Below are positions 47,242 to 55,292 of a DNA stretch of 64,000 nt, piece after piece. Source of the stretch: Nocardioides sp. zg-DK7169 (GTDB lineage: Bacteria; Actinomycetota; Actinomycetes; Propionibacteriales; Nocardioidaceae). The stretch covers positions 310,001 to 374,000 of the forward strand of contig NZ_JABJRA010000003.1 in assembly GCF_013155365.1 (NCBI RefSeq), in the 5' to 3' direction. A model generated the notes under the pieces. It made no database searches and had not been told where the DNA came from. It saw nothing but the letters and a program-made list of their open reading frames with translations. Every line of letters begins with the position of its first letter. Positions within the stretch are counted from its first letter, which is position 1. The position numbers and the translations under genes were made by a program.

Positions 47242-50200
47242 TCAGGCGGACGTCTCCTGGGCGTCGCTCACCCGGAACACCGAGGACAGCTGGGTCTCGG
47301 TGTGCTTGGTGATGACCAGCAGCGCGTCCATGTGCGGCTCGAGGCCGGTGACCTTGTCCAGCGGCACCGCGATGACGAGCTGGAAGCCCAGTCCCTTCCA
47401 CGCGCGCACCGCACGGCCGGCGAACTCCGAGTCGGCCTTGACGAAGCCCTCGTCGAGGAAGACCGGCGCGAACCGCGGCCGCGACCGCATCTCGTCGCCG
47501 AGGCGGAAGCGCAGCGCGGAGCCGACGATGAAGGCGACCAGCTCCTGGCTCTCGCCGCCGGACTTCTCCCCCAGCGTGCGGTACGTCGACTTCAGCTCGC
47601 CGCTGAGCCGGTCGTAGCGCTCGGCGCTGACCTCCACGTGGCGGCGTACGTCGAGCAGCCGCTCGCGCTCCGCCGCGCGCTCGGGGTCGGCGCCCTGGGC
47701 GGGGCCGCGCAGCTGGCCCATGAAGCGGCGCAGCCGGGTGAAGCGCTCCTCGAGCGCGGCCTCGTCGAGGTCGCGCACCGTGCCGCGCGAGAGCTCGCGC
47801 AGCTCGCGCAGGAACACCTGCACGTGGGCCGGTGCCAGGCGCCGCAGCCGGATCCGCAGGCGGTCCTTCTCGGCGCCGAACTCCAGGCGGCGCAGGATCG
47901 CGTTGATCGGCTCGAGACGGTCCTCGATCTCCTCGACCGAGGACGACATCGCGCCGGCGAGCGGGACCAGGTCCTGCCCGCTCCACTCGGTGAGGCGACG
48001 GCGCCACTCCGCGCGGCGCTGCGGCAGCCCGGTGGCCTCGATGTCGGCGAGGATCCGCGCGAAGTCGGGGTAGGACTCCGCCGTCGTGCCGAGGTTGGGG
48101 TCGGCCCAGTGCAGCTGGTAGGCGCGGAAGATCGCGGCGAGCTCGCGGTCGACGTGCTCGACCTCGACCTGGGCCTCCTGGACCGCGGCGGAGAGCCGGG
48201 CCTGGAGGCGCCCGGAGCTCTCGTGGAAGCGGTCCAGGTCCTCGGGGTCGTCGGGGTCGGCCGCGGCGCGGAACTCCTCGTCCAGGCGCCTCGACTGCTC
48301 CTCGGTGCACACGACGCGGCCGGCCTGGGTGATCCGCTCCAGCTCGTCGTTGACGAGGTCCTCGCTGTCGACGAGCTCGGCGTGCTCGAGCTCGAGGCGG
48401 TGGCGGCGCTCGTCGAGGCGGAACCGCGCCAGGCGGGCCTCCTCGAGCTGCTCGGCCAGCTCGCCCATCTGCTGCTCGGTGGTGCCGAGCCGGTCGTCGG
48501 CGGTGAGGATCTGCTCGCGGCGGCGCTCGAGGTCGGCGATCCGGGCGTCGCACGCGGCGACGTCCAGGTCGTCGTAGGACTGGCTGGCCAGGGCGTCGTA
48601 CGCCGCGCGGCGACGGTCCTGCACCCGCGTCGCGGCCTCGACCCGGGCGATCCGCTCGTCGACGGCGGCGAGCTCGGCCTCGAGGGCGGCGATGTCGGCG
48701 TCGATCTCGGCGAGCGCCTCGGCGTTGCTGAAGCCGATGATGCTGCGCTGGTCGCCGCGACCGTGCGAGCCGCGGCGCCCGGAGCGGGTCTGGCCGGCGA
48801 GGGTGACGCGGTAACCGCCGCCACCGAGCTCGTCGGCGCTCTCCACGCAGCGGGCGTTGCGCGCGGGCTCCGCGACGTGGCGCTGCACCCAGCCGCTGAA
48901 CGGCGAGTCGGCGAAGACCAGCTTGCCGGCGACGTGGTCGGGGTCGAGCAGGTCCGGACCCTCGAGGTCGAGCTGCGCGCCCTCGAAGGTGAGCCGGCCG
49001 CGCAGGCGCAGCGAGTCGATGGCCGCGGAGAAGGCCTCCAGGCGCGGCAGCGGCACCAGCATCGTGCGGGCGGTGGCCCCGAGGACGGTCTCGATCGCCA
49101 GGCGCCAGCGCGACTCCTCCGGCGCGACGTCGAGGAGCTCGGCCACGAACGGCAGCTCACTGACCGACAGCCCGCTGGCGCGGGCCACCTCGCGGCGCAT
49201 CGCGTGCAGGTGCTCCGGCACCCGGCCCGAGCGCCCCTCCAGCGAGGCGCGCTCGCCCTGGAGGTCGGTGCGCCGGGCCAGCAGCGGGTAGCGCTCGGCG
49301 AGCAGCCCGTCGCGCTGGGCGACCAGCCGGTCGCCGGCGTCGGACTGCCCGGCCAGCCACTGCTCGGCGTGGTCGGCCAGCGCGGCGAACGCCTCGCGGC
49401 TGGCCAGGGCGGCGGTCGGGTCGACCCGCTCGCCGCCGTCGTCGTCCAGCACGGCCAGCGGCGCGAGCCGCTCGAGCAGCGTCTGACGGCGCACGTGGCG
49501 CTCCTCGCGCAGCAGCCGCTCGCGCTCGATCTCGCCGTCCAGGCGCGCAACGCTGGCGCCGCCGGCGTCGCGGTGCTCGTCACGGGCGGCGTCCAGGTCG
49601 GCGCCGAGCGCGGCCACCCGGCGATCGGCGGCGCGCAGCTCGTCGCGCACCGCGAGGCGGCCCAGGCGGTTGGCCTCGACGCCGGCGGCGAGCAGCCGCG
49701 CGTGGGTGCGCAGCAGCCAGAACCGCACCGGGGTGTCGCCGGTCGCGGTCACGCCGTACGCGTCGAGCTCGGCGGCGCGGTCGCGGGCCGCGACCTTGCG
49801 GGCGTGCAGCTCGGTGATCGGGGCGAGGAGGTCCTGCTTCTCCTCCTCGGTGCGCATCGCCGAGTACGCCGACTCCAGGGCGTCGAAGTGCTCCACGGCA
49901 CGGTCGGCGGCCCCGAACGTCGCGGGGCGCTCGAGGACCATCTCCTTGTAGAGCTCATCGACGCTGCGGACCTGGTTGCCGGCCTGGATGCGGGCCAGCA
50001 GGCCGAGCGCCTTGGCGCCGTCGCCGTTCGCGCCGATGCCGAGGCGTGCGTGCAGCACGGCGGAGAACTCCGCGTAGGTGCGGTGCACCCGCAGCCCCGG
50101 GCTGAGCTTCTTGAGCGTGTTGGCGTGGAAACGGTCCGGGACCGCCGCCTCGAGCGTGGCGAGGTCGATCGCGGCGTCGAGGGTGACCAGCTGCATCTGG

Positions 50201-50802
50201 ACCTCCCCGGAGCGGGTCGCGCGGCGCGGCACGTAGTAGGTGCGCAGCGCGGTGAAGCGGCGCTCCTCGTCGTTGACGAACGTCATCGCGACCGCGCCCC
50301 ACGAGTCGCCGTCGCGCCCGCGCAGCAGCCGCTCGACCGGGCGCCCGGTGCGCGGGTCGTCGACCACGTCGACCGCACCGCGCAGGTAGGACAGCAGGTT
50401 GCGCTGCCCGGCGCCGCGCGCCCGCCCGGTGACGGCGTCGTTCGAGGCGCCGTTGAAGCGGGTGTCGGAGGGCATCATCAGCGCGGTGTAGGCGTCGAGC
50501 AGCGTGCTCTTGCCGACACCGGAGGCGCCCGAGATCATCGTGGCGTCGGCGTGCAGGTCGATCGCGACCCGGCCGGAGAAGCCGCCCCAGTTGACCATCT
50601 GCAGGACCTCGGCACGCCACTGCAGCGTGTCGTCGGAGGGCAGGAGGACGGCGTCCTCGTCGAAGAGCCCGACGCTGCCGACCTCGGTCTCGACCTTGGC
50701 CGGGTCGTCCTGGAGTCGGTCGGGGAGCACCGCGGCGGGGACGGTGGGCTCGGGCTCGCCCGAGGACTGGGTCCCGGGCCCGGGCTGCTGGGTGGTGCTC
50801 AT
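47242..50802 (-). CDS. jetC: Wadjet/Mks SMC-like ATPase JetC (MksB)
   Basis: The 1186-residue protein is a MukB/SbcC-like SMC ATPase: Walker A GASGVGKST at 92-100, long coiled coils with a hinge-like region near 540-700, then ABC signature KSGGESQ and Walker B PVFLDEGFVKAD near residue 1120. In Wadjet, JetC forms with JetA and JetB a loop-extruding complex that detects closed-circular plasmids and hands them to nuclease JetD. It is coupled to jetB (ATGA overlap) as the last gene. No JetD is next to it. Confidence 0.92.
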   Translation of the reverse strand: MSTTQQPGPGTQSSGEPEPTVPAAVLPDRLQDDPAKVETEVGSVGLFDEDAVLLPSDDTLQWRAEVLQMVNWGGFSGRVAIDLHADATMISGASGVGKSTLLDAYTALMMPSDTRFNGASNDAVTGRARGAGQRNLLSYLRGAVDVVDDPRTGRPVERLLRGRDGDSWGAVAMTFVNDEERRFTALRTYYVPRRATRSGEVQMQLVTLDAAIDLATLEAAVPDRFHANTLKKLSPGLRVHRTYAEFSAVLHARLGIGANGDGAKALGLLARIQAGNQVRSVDELYKEMVLERPATFGAADRAVEHFDALESAYSAMRTEEEKQDLLAPITELHARKVAARDRAAELDAYGVTATGDTPVRFWLLRTHARLLAAGVEANRLGRLAVRDELRAADRRVAALGADLDAARDEHRDAGGASVARLDGEIERERLLREERHVRRQTLLERLAPLAVLDDDGGERVDPTAALASREAFAALADHAEQWLAGQSDAGDRLVAQRDGLLAERYPLLARRTDLQGERASLEGRSGRVPEHLHAMRREVARASGLSVSELPFVAELLDVAPEESRWRLAIETVLGATARTMLVPLPRLEAFSAAIDSLRLRGRLTFEGAQLDLEGPDLLDPDHVAGKLVFADSPFSGWVQRHVAEPARNARCVESADELGGGGYRVTLAGQTRSGRRGSHGRGDQRSIIGFSNAEALAEIDADIAALEAELAAVDERIARVEAATRVQDRRRAAYDALASQSYDDLDVAACDARIADLERRREQILTADDRLGTTEQQMGELAEQLEEARLARFRLDERRHRLELEHAELVDSEDLVNDELERITQAGRVVCTEEQSRRLDEEFRAAADPDDPEDLDRFHESSGRLQARLSAAVQEAQVEVEHVDRELAAIFRAYQLHWADPNLGTTAESYPDFARILADIEATGLPQRRAEWRRRLTEWSGQDLVPLAGAMSSSVEEIEDRLEPINAILRRLEFGAEKDRLRIRLRRLAPAHVQVFLRELRELSRGTVRDLDEAALEERFTRLRRFMGQLRGPAQGADPERAAERERLLDVRRHVEVSAERYDRLSGELKSTYRTLGEKSGGESQELVAFIVGSALRFRLGDEMRSRPRFAPVFLDEGFVKADSEFAGRAVRAWKGLGFQLVIAVPLDKVTGLEPHMDALLVITKHTETQLSSVFRVSDAQETSA

Positions 50803-51563
50803 GCCTGAGCCTCCTCACGGTCGGAGCGGTCGTCGCCGAACAGCACGTCGTCGGCAGGCTCGGGCGGCTCCTCGTTGGCGCGGCGCAGCGTCTCCAGCAG
50901 CTCCTGGAGCACCTCGAGGGGCAGCAGCGACTCGACGGCCTCGCTGATCTCGAAGCGGTCGTCGGTCGGCGAGCCCATCAGCAGGCCCGCCTTCTGCACG
51001 CTGGCGACCGCGTTGCGCGCCCGCTTCTCATCGCCCGACAGGTCGGTGCTGTGGACCGGGCGGAACCCGGAGACGTGCTCGACGAGGTCCTCGCGGTCGA
51101 CGAAGACCCGGTCCTCCCCCGCCGCCGTCGCGGCCCGGAACCGGTCGCGCAGGTGGACCAGCACGATCGTCTCCTCGCGGCTCCACGCGGTGTCGTGCAG
51201 CAGGGTCGGGAAGCGCTGGCCGGTCTCGGAGAACGCCTGGCGCTTCCAGGCGACCTCGCGGAGCCGGTCCACCTGGAGCTCGAGGAACAGGTCGTTGAGG
51301 CGCGAGCGCAGCAGCTGCTCGTTCTCCACCAGCACCCGCCAGTCGCGGGGATGCGTGCGGGCGCTGATGAAGCGCTGCTTGAGCAGCGCGACCAGCGCCT
51401 GCCGCTCGGGCTGGGCCAGGGTGCCCTCGTCGCCCTCGAACAGCGACACGGAGGCCAGCAGCTCGGGCGGGTCGATCTCGTCGGCGGGCCGAGCAGGCTC
51501 AGCGGACCCGATCGGCTCCCCGTCGTACTCCTCCGGCGCGGCCGGGTCGGCGGTGGTGCTCAT
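50799..51563 (-). CDS. jetB: Wadjet/Mks subunit JetB (DUF4194, MksE)
   Basis: The 254-residue protein has an acidic disordered N-terminus, then the DUF4194 core: ALVALLKQRFISARTHPRDWRVL near residue 60, LNDLFLEL, and an AVASVQKAGLL winged-helix stretch. It corresponds to the MksE kleisin-associated winged-helix subunit that dimerises in the complex. The ATG at 51563 overlaps the jetA stop, and its own stop overlaps jetC, so the three proteins should be made in step. Confidence 0.9.
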   Translation of the reverse strand: MSTTADPAAPEEYDGEPIGSAEPARPADEIDPPELLASVSLFEGDEGTLAQPERQALVALLKQRFISARTHPRDWRVLVENEQLLRSRLNDLFLELQVDRLREVAWKRQAFSETGQRFPTLLHDTAWSREETIVLVHLRDRFRAATAAGEDRVFVDREDLVEHVSGFRPVHSTDLSGDEKRARNAVASVQKAGLLMGSPTDDRFEISEAVESLLPLEVLQELLETLRRANEEPPEPADDVLFGDDRSDREEAQA

Positions 51564-53083
51564 CGGGGGTCCTCCGTGCGGGATCGGTCGGGGTCGGGGT
51601 CGGGGTCGGGGTCGCTCAGCTCGACGCGGGGCACCGCGAAGGCACGCTCGGTGCCGTCGGGGCGCACCGCCCGGTAGGTCTCGGGCTCGCCGGCGACGGC
51701 CAGCTCGCGCTCGGCGGCGAGGTGGAGCAGGCCGAAGATCTCGACGGGGCGGCGCAGCTCGGGCTCCAGGGCGTCGAAGAACGCGCCCAGCGACGCGGCC
51801 CGCCGGCCGTCGGCGCCGACCGGCGCGGACAGCGCGGTCACGAACCGCGTCCGCAGCTCGGAGACCGACGGGCCGCCCTGCGCGCGCAGCTCCTCGTACG
51901 TCGGGGGCGTCGACGGCTCCTGCGGCGCGGCGGGCAGCCGGGCGGGGCGGACGTGGTCGGCGGGGTCGTAGAAGCGCTCTCGCAGGTGCTCGACGCCGAC
52001 CCGGTCGGGCAGCAGCGCCATCTCCAGCACCGTGCGCGGGCCGGTGTTGTCCATCCAGGTCATCAGCTCGGACTCGACCTGGCGCAGCGTCTGCTCCAGC
52101 TCGCGGTCGCGAGCCGCGTCGTGGGCGACGATGTACTCCTTGAGCGTCGCGGTGACCCGGGCCCGCTGGGCCAGCACCCGGTCCAGGCCCTCGCGGATCA
52201 GCCGCACCGTGCCGCGCAGCTCGGCGCGGTCCACGTCGGCCAGGATCGCGCCGGACAGCGGGTGTTCCAGGAGCGCCGACAGGTCGTCGCGCAGCTGGGC
52301 CACGAGCTCGTCGTCGCGCAGCAGCGCGAACGCGCCCTCGAACGCGCGGCCCTCGGGGGTGGCGGTCATCAGCGTGTCGGCGCGGGCGAGGTACTCGTCG
52401 ACCACCTCGCCGGCCGGGCGCTGCTCGGCCCGGAACGCCGCGAGGATCTCGGCGCGGATCTCGGCGAAGCGCTCCTCGACGCGCGCGAAGTCGCTGGGCA
52501 GGGCCGAGACGAGCAGCTGGAGCTCGGTGAAGCCCTGGGCCATGTAGTCCTCGTCGGCGGCCTCGACGGCGCCGCCCTCGAGGAGCCGGTCGCGCTCGGA
52601 CTGCAGGCGCGCGATCTCGGCGTTGAGGATGCCGACCCGGGCACCGGGGTCGGGGTTCGCCTCGCTGTTGAAGCGGCGCACGGTCGAGAGCAGGGTCCCG
52701 ATCCGGTGCTCGCTGAGCGTGGCGCGGTCGCGTGACAGCGCCTTGACCTGCTCCAGCGCCTGCTGCGCGTGCGAGGTGAGCGTGTAGACCTCGTTGCCGA
52801 GCTCGTCGAGGGAGCGGACCAGCCACTGCCCCTTCATCCAGCGCTGGCACAGGTCGCGCCCGGTGCCCTGGGGCAGGTCGCGCTCGCCGGCCAGGCGCAG
52901 CTCGGTGAGGTGCTCCTCGACCTGGGCGTGCAGCCGCCCGGTCGACACCGGGCGGTTGTCGCGCCCGAAGGCGGCGCGGAACACCGTGATCACCACCGGC
53001 GCCTGCCGCTGGTGGAGAAGGGTCAGCGTGGGCTGCTCGAACGCGCTGCGCACGCGCGCCAGCTCGCCGGCCACCTCGCTCAT
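51560..53083 (-). CDS. jetA: Wadjet/Mks subunit JetA (DUF3375, MksF kleisin)
   Basis: The 507-residue protein is a DUF3375 protein. An N-terminal winged-helix part contains PVVITVFRAAFGRDNRPVSTGRLHAQVEEHL, then a helical middle with LLSTVRRFNSEANPD, and it ends in a repeated Asp-Pro tail encoded by hexamer repeats (51586-51613). It is the kleisin that links the JetC heads. The ATG at 53083 has GGAG eight bases upstream and is preferred to 53104. It is the first gene of the operon. Confidence 0.9.
   Translation of the reverse strand: MSEVAGELARVRSAFEQPTLTLLHQRQAPVVITVFRAAFGRDNRPVSTGRLHAQVEEHLTELRLAGERDLPQGTGRDLCQRWMKGQWLVRSLDELGNEVYTLTSHAQQALEQVKALSRDRATLSEHRIGTLLSTVRRFNSEANPDPGARVGILNAEIARLQSERDRLLEGGAVEAADEDYMAQGFTELQLLVSALPSDFARVEERFAEIRAEILAAFRAEQRPAGEVVDEYLARADTLMTATPEGRAFEGAFALLRDDELVAQLRDDLSALLEHPLSGAILADVDRAELRGTVRLIREGLDRVLAQRARVTATLKEYIVAHDAARDRELEQTLRQVESELMTWMDNTGPRTVLEMALLPDRVGVEHLRERFYDPADHVRPARLPAAPQEPSTPPTYEELRAQGGPSVSELRTRFVTALSAPVGADGRRAASLGAFFDALEPELRRPVEIFGLLHLAAERELAVAGEPETYRAVRPDGTERAFAVPRVELSDPDPDPDPDRSRTEDPR
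51586..51613. repeat. Tandem GGGGTC hexamer repeat inside the jetA 3' end
   Basis: Four full copies of GGGGTC plus a partial one encode the Asp-Pro repeat near the JetA C-terminus. Hexamer gain or loss would alter repeat number without a frameshift, so this stretch may vary between strains. Confidence 0.8.
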
Positions 53084-53110
53084 CGCCACTCCATCGGGGT
53101 CCATCGGGTT

Positions 53111-53140
53111 CTGTCAGGGTCTGTCGGGGTCTGTCAGGGG
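53111..53140. repeat. Three tandem decamers CTGTCRGGGK between jetA and the response-regulator gene
   Basis: The decamer CTGTCAGGGT is repeated as CTGTCGGGGT and CTGTCAGGGG with a strict ten-base period, one DNA turn. It lies 28-57 bases upstream of jetA, within the divergent promoter region. Direct repeats at helical period often mark cooperative regulator binding. Confidence 0.7.
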
Positions 53141-53284
53141 CACGTCTGGCCCGTCACGCTCGCCGCTGCCGTGGGCGCGAGGCGACGCGACAGCATCCCA
53201 TCCGACCCCCGGTCGCCCACGAATCGGCCCCCAACTCACGGCGAGGGGCGTTGGCCCCGGCCCGGATCGGGTACCGCCACGTCC

Positions 53285-53938
53285 ATGACCTCGGCGACCT
53301 CGGCGATGGCGACGCGCCCGGACCCCGACCCGGTCCAGCTCGCCATCGCGAACGACTACGAAGTGATCGTGCGCGGGCTCCAGGCGATGCTGGAGCCGTA
53401 CGCCGAGGTCGAGGTGATGGAGCTGACCACGAGCGCGCAGCTGGACCGCTCCCCCGGCGTGATCCTCTACGACACCTTCGGGCGGATGCCCGGCCACGAC
53501 CCGACCCTCGCCACGCTCGTGCACGAGCACCGGGCGCCGGTGCTGGTCTTCAGCTGGCGCACCTACCCGGCCGAGATCGCGATGGCGCAGGGCGCGGCCG
53601 GCTACCTGCACAAGAGCTGCTCGGCCGCGGAGCTGGTGCACGCGGTCGTCGCGGTCCACGAGGGCCGCACCGTCCTCGAGCCCACGACCACCCACCACCG
53701 GGTGCCGGCCGCCGAGCGCAGCACCTGGCCCGGTCACCCGGAGGGTCTCTCGCCGCGGGAGGCCGAGATCATCGCGTGCATCTCGCGCGGGATGAGCAAC
53801 CAGGAGATCGCCGACCAGTCGTTCCTCAGCGTCAACACCGTCAAGACCCACATCCGCTCGGCGTACCGCAAGATCGGCGTCGAGCGCCGCTCCCAGGCGG
53901 TGCTCTGGGGCGTGGCGCACGGCCTGGTCGAGCACTGA
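53285..53938 (+). CDS. NarL/LuxR-type response regulator, orphan
   Basis: The 217-residue protein has an N-terminal receiver domain with the phosphoacceptor Asp in GVILYDTFG and the Lys in GYLHKSCSA, and a C-terminal LuxR helix-turn-helix (LSPREAEIIACISRGMSNQEIADQSFLSVNTVKTHIRSAYRKIGV). No sensor kinase is beside it. The first ATG at 53285 is seven bases after a -10-like TACCGC, consistent with leaderless translation; 53306 is an alternative. It diverges from jetA, so it may control that operon; this is untested. Confidence 0.9.
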   Translation: MTSATSAMATRPDPDPVQLAIANDYEVIVRGLQAMLEPYAEVEVMELTTSAQLDRSPGVILYDTFGRMPGHDPTLATLVHEHRAPVLVFSWRTYPAEIAMAQGAAGYLHKSCSAAELVHAVVAVHEGRTVLEPTTTHHRVPAAERSTWPGHPEGLSPREAEIIACISRGMSNQEIADQSFLSVNTVKTHIRSAYRKIGVERRSQAVLWGVAHGLVEH

Positions 53939-54054
53939 GGGTCCGGGGAGGTCCCCGGACGACGTCACCCCAGGGTGACCTGCACCTCCTCCGCACGCCG
54001 GCGGCGCCGCACCGGTTGGCCCGGCGACCGCGCGGTTGCCACACTGGAGCCACC

Positions 54055-54687
54055 ATGGAGACCAGGGACGACGCCGGGGTCGCCGAGGCGCGCGCGCCCG
54101 GGATCTCGCCCGCGCGCGCGGAGCGCTCCCTGCGCGGCACCGGCGTCACCCTCGCGGTCCTGGCCGCGGTCGGTCTGCTCGCCTCGCTGGCGCTCACCGT
54201 CGACCGCATCCGGCTGCTGGAGGACCCCGCGTACGTCCCCTCCTGCGACCTCAACCCGGTGCTGTCGTGCGGCTCGGTGATGACCAGCGAGCAGGCCTCC
54301 GTGCTCGGCTTCCCCAACCCGCTGCTGGGCCTGATCGGGTTCAGCGTCGTGATCACCCTCGGGGTCGTCCTGGCCGCCGGTGCGCGCGTGCCCGCCTGGG
54401 TGCTCGGCGGCCTGGTCGCCGGCTCGGCGGCGGGGGCGCTCTTCGTGCACTGGCTCGCCTTCCAGAGCCTCTACCGCATCGACGCGCTGTGCCCGTGGTG
54501 CCTGGTGGTCTGGGCGGTGACCGTGCCGATCGCGCTGTGGTCGGTGCTCGCCGCCGCCCGCGGCAGCCGCAGCCGCCTGGTCCGCACCACCTGGGAGGCG
54601 CGCCTCCTGCTGGTCGCCCTGTGGTACCTCGTCGTACTCGTCCTCATCCTGATCCGTTTCTGGGACTACTGGAGCACCCTGCTGTGA
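54055..54687 (+). CDS. Vitamin K epoxide reductase (VKOR) family disulfide-generating protein
   Basis: The 210-residue integral membrane protein has four helices. It carries the loop cysteines Cys64 (CDLNP) and Cys72, and the quinone-site CPWC at 146-149. Bacterial VKORs recycle DsbA-like thiol oxidases by passing electrons to quinone. GGAG lies six bases before the ATG. Its TGA overlaps the copC GTG, suggesting a joint role of disulfide formation and copper handling in one operon. Confidence 0.92.
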   Translation: METRDDAGVAEARAPGISPARAERSLRGTGVTLAVLAAVGLLASLALTVDRIRLLEDPAYVPSCDLNPVLSCGSVMTSEQASVLGFPNPLLGLIGFSVVITLGVVLAAGARVPAWVLGGLVAGSAAGALFVHWLAFQSLYRIDALCPWCLVVWAVTVPIALWSVLAAARGSRSRLVRTTWEARLLLVALWYLVVLVLILIRFWDYWSTLL

Positions 54688-55292
54688 ACGCCCGCGCCAC
54701 CTCGCCGCGCCCCCGCGCCCGCCTCGCCGCCCTCGCGGCGCTGCTGGTCGCGCTGGTCCCCGGCACCCTGCTCGCCCCGACCGCCCCCGCGTGGGCGCAC
54801 GCGGCGCTCGTCTCCTCCGACCCCGGCGACGGCGACCGGGTCGAGACGCTGCCCGACGAGGTCGCCCTGGAGTTCAACGAGCCGATCGCGGACCCGGCGT
54901 ACGTCGTGGTCACCGCGCCGGACGGCGTCCGGGTCAACAGCGGCGACGCCGTGGTGGACGGCACCCGCGTCACCCAGGACCTCGACGCCCAGGGCCTGGC
55001 GCTGCCGGCCGGCAGCTACACGCTGGCCTACCGGGTGGTCTCCGCCGACGGGCACCCGGTCAGCGGCGAGCAGACCTTCGAGGTCGCCACCGCCACGGAG
55101 GCGAGCGGCCAGCCCGCGACGGGCTCGGCGGGCTCGACCGAAGCGGACGCCTCCGACGCGCAGTCCGAGGCCGCCGCGGACGACGACGGCTGGGACGCGA
55201 CCACGGTCGCCCTTCTCGTCGCCGGGATCGTCGCGGTGCTGGCGCTCGCCGGCGCGCTGGTGCTGCGCGGGCGCCGCGAGGGCTCGGCATGA
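54684..55292 (+). CDS. copC: CopC domain copper-binding protein with C-terminal membrane anchor
   Basis: The 202-residue protein has a Sec signal peptide cut after AWA, leaving His as the mature N-terminus, a usual CopC copper ligand; a second histidine lies in SADGHPVSG. An Ala/Glu/Asp-rich linker leads to a C-terminal membrane helix (TTVALLVAGIVAVLALAGALVL) and a basic tail. GTG start overlaps VKOR; its stop overlaps the next gene. It holds periplasmic or exofacial copper for the downstream CopD-CtaG protein. Confidence 0.92.
   Translation: MNARATSPRPRARLAALAALLVALVPGTLLAPTAPAWAHAALVSSDPGDGDRVETLPDEVALEFNEPIADPAYVVVTAPDGVRVNSGDAVVDGTRVTQDLDAQGLALPAGSYTLAYRVVSADGHPVSGEQTFEVATATEASGQPATGSAGSTEADASDAQSEAAADDDGWDATTVALLVAGIVAVLALAGALVLRGRREGSA

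Noticed and set aside
46429..50808. 1459-codon plus-strand frame antisense to jetC
   Set aside because: The composition is repetitive Gly/Val/Arg/Leu with no recognised motif, and jetC on the minus strand has full ATPase motifs.
53111..53140. Could the tandem decamers be a CRISPR array?
   Set aside because: Repeats are ten bases with no spacers and only three units, so they do not form an array.
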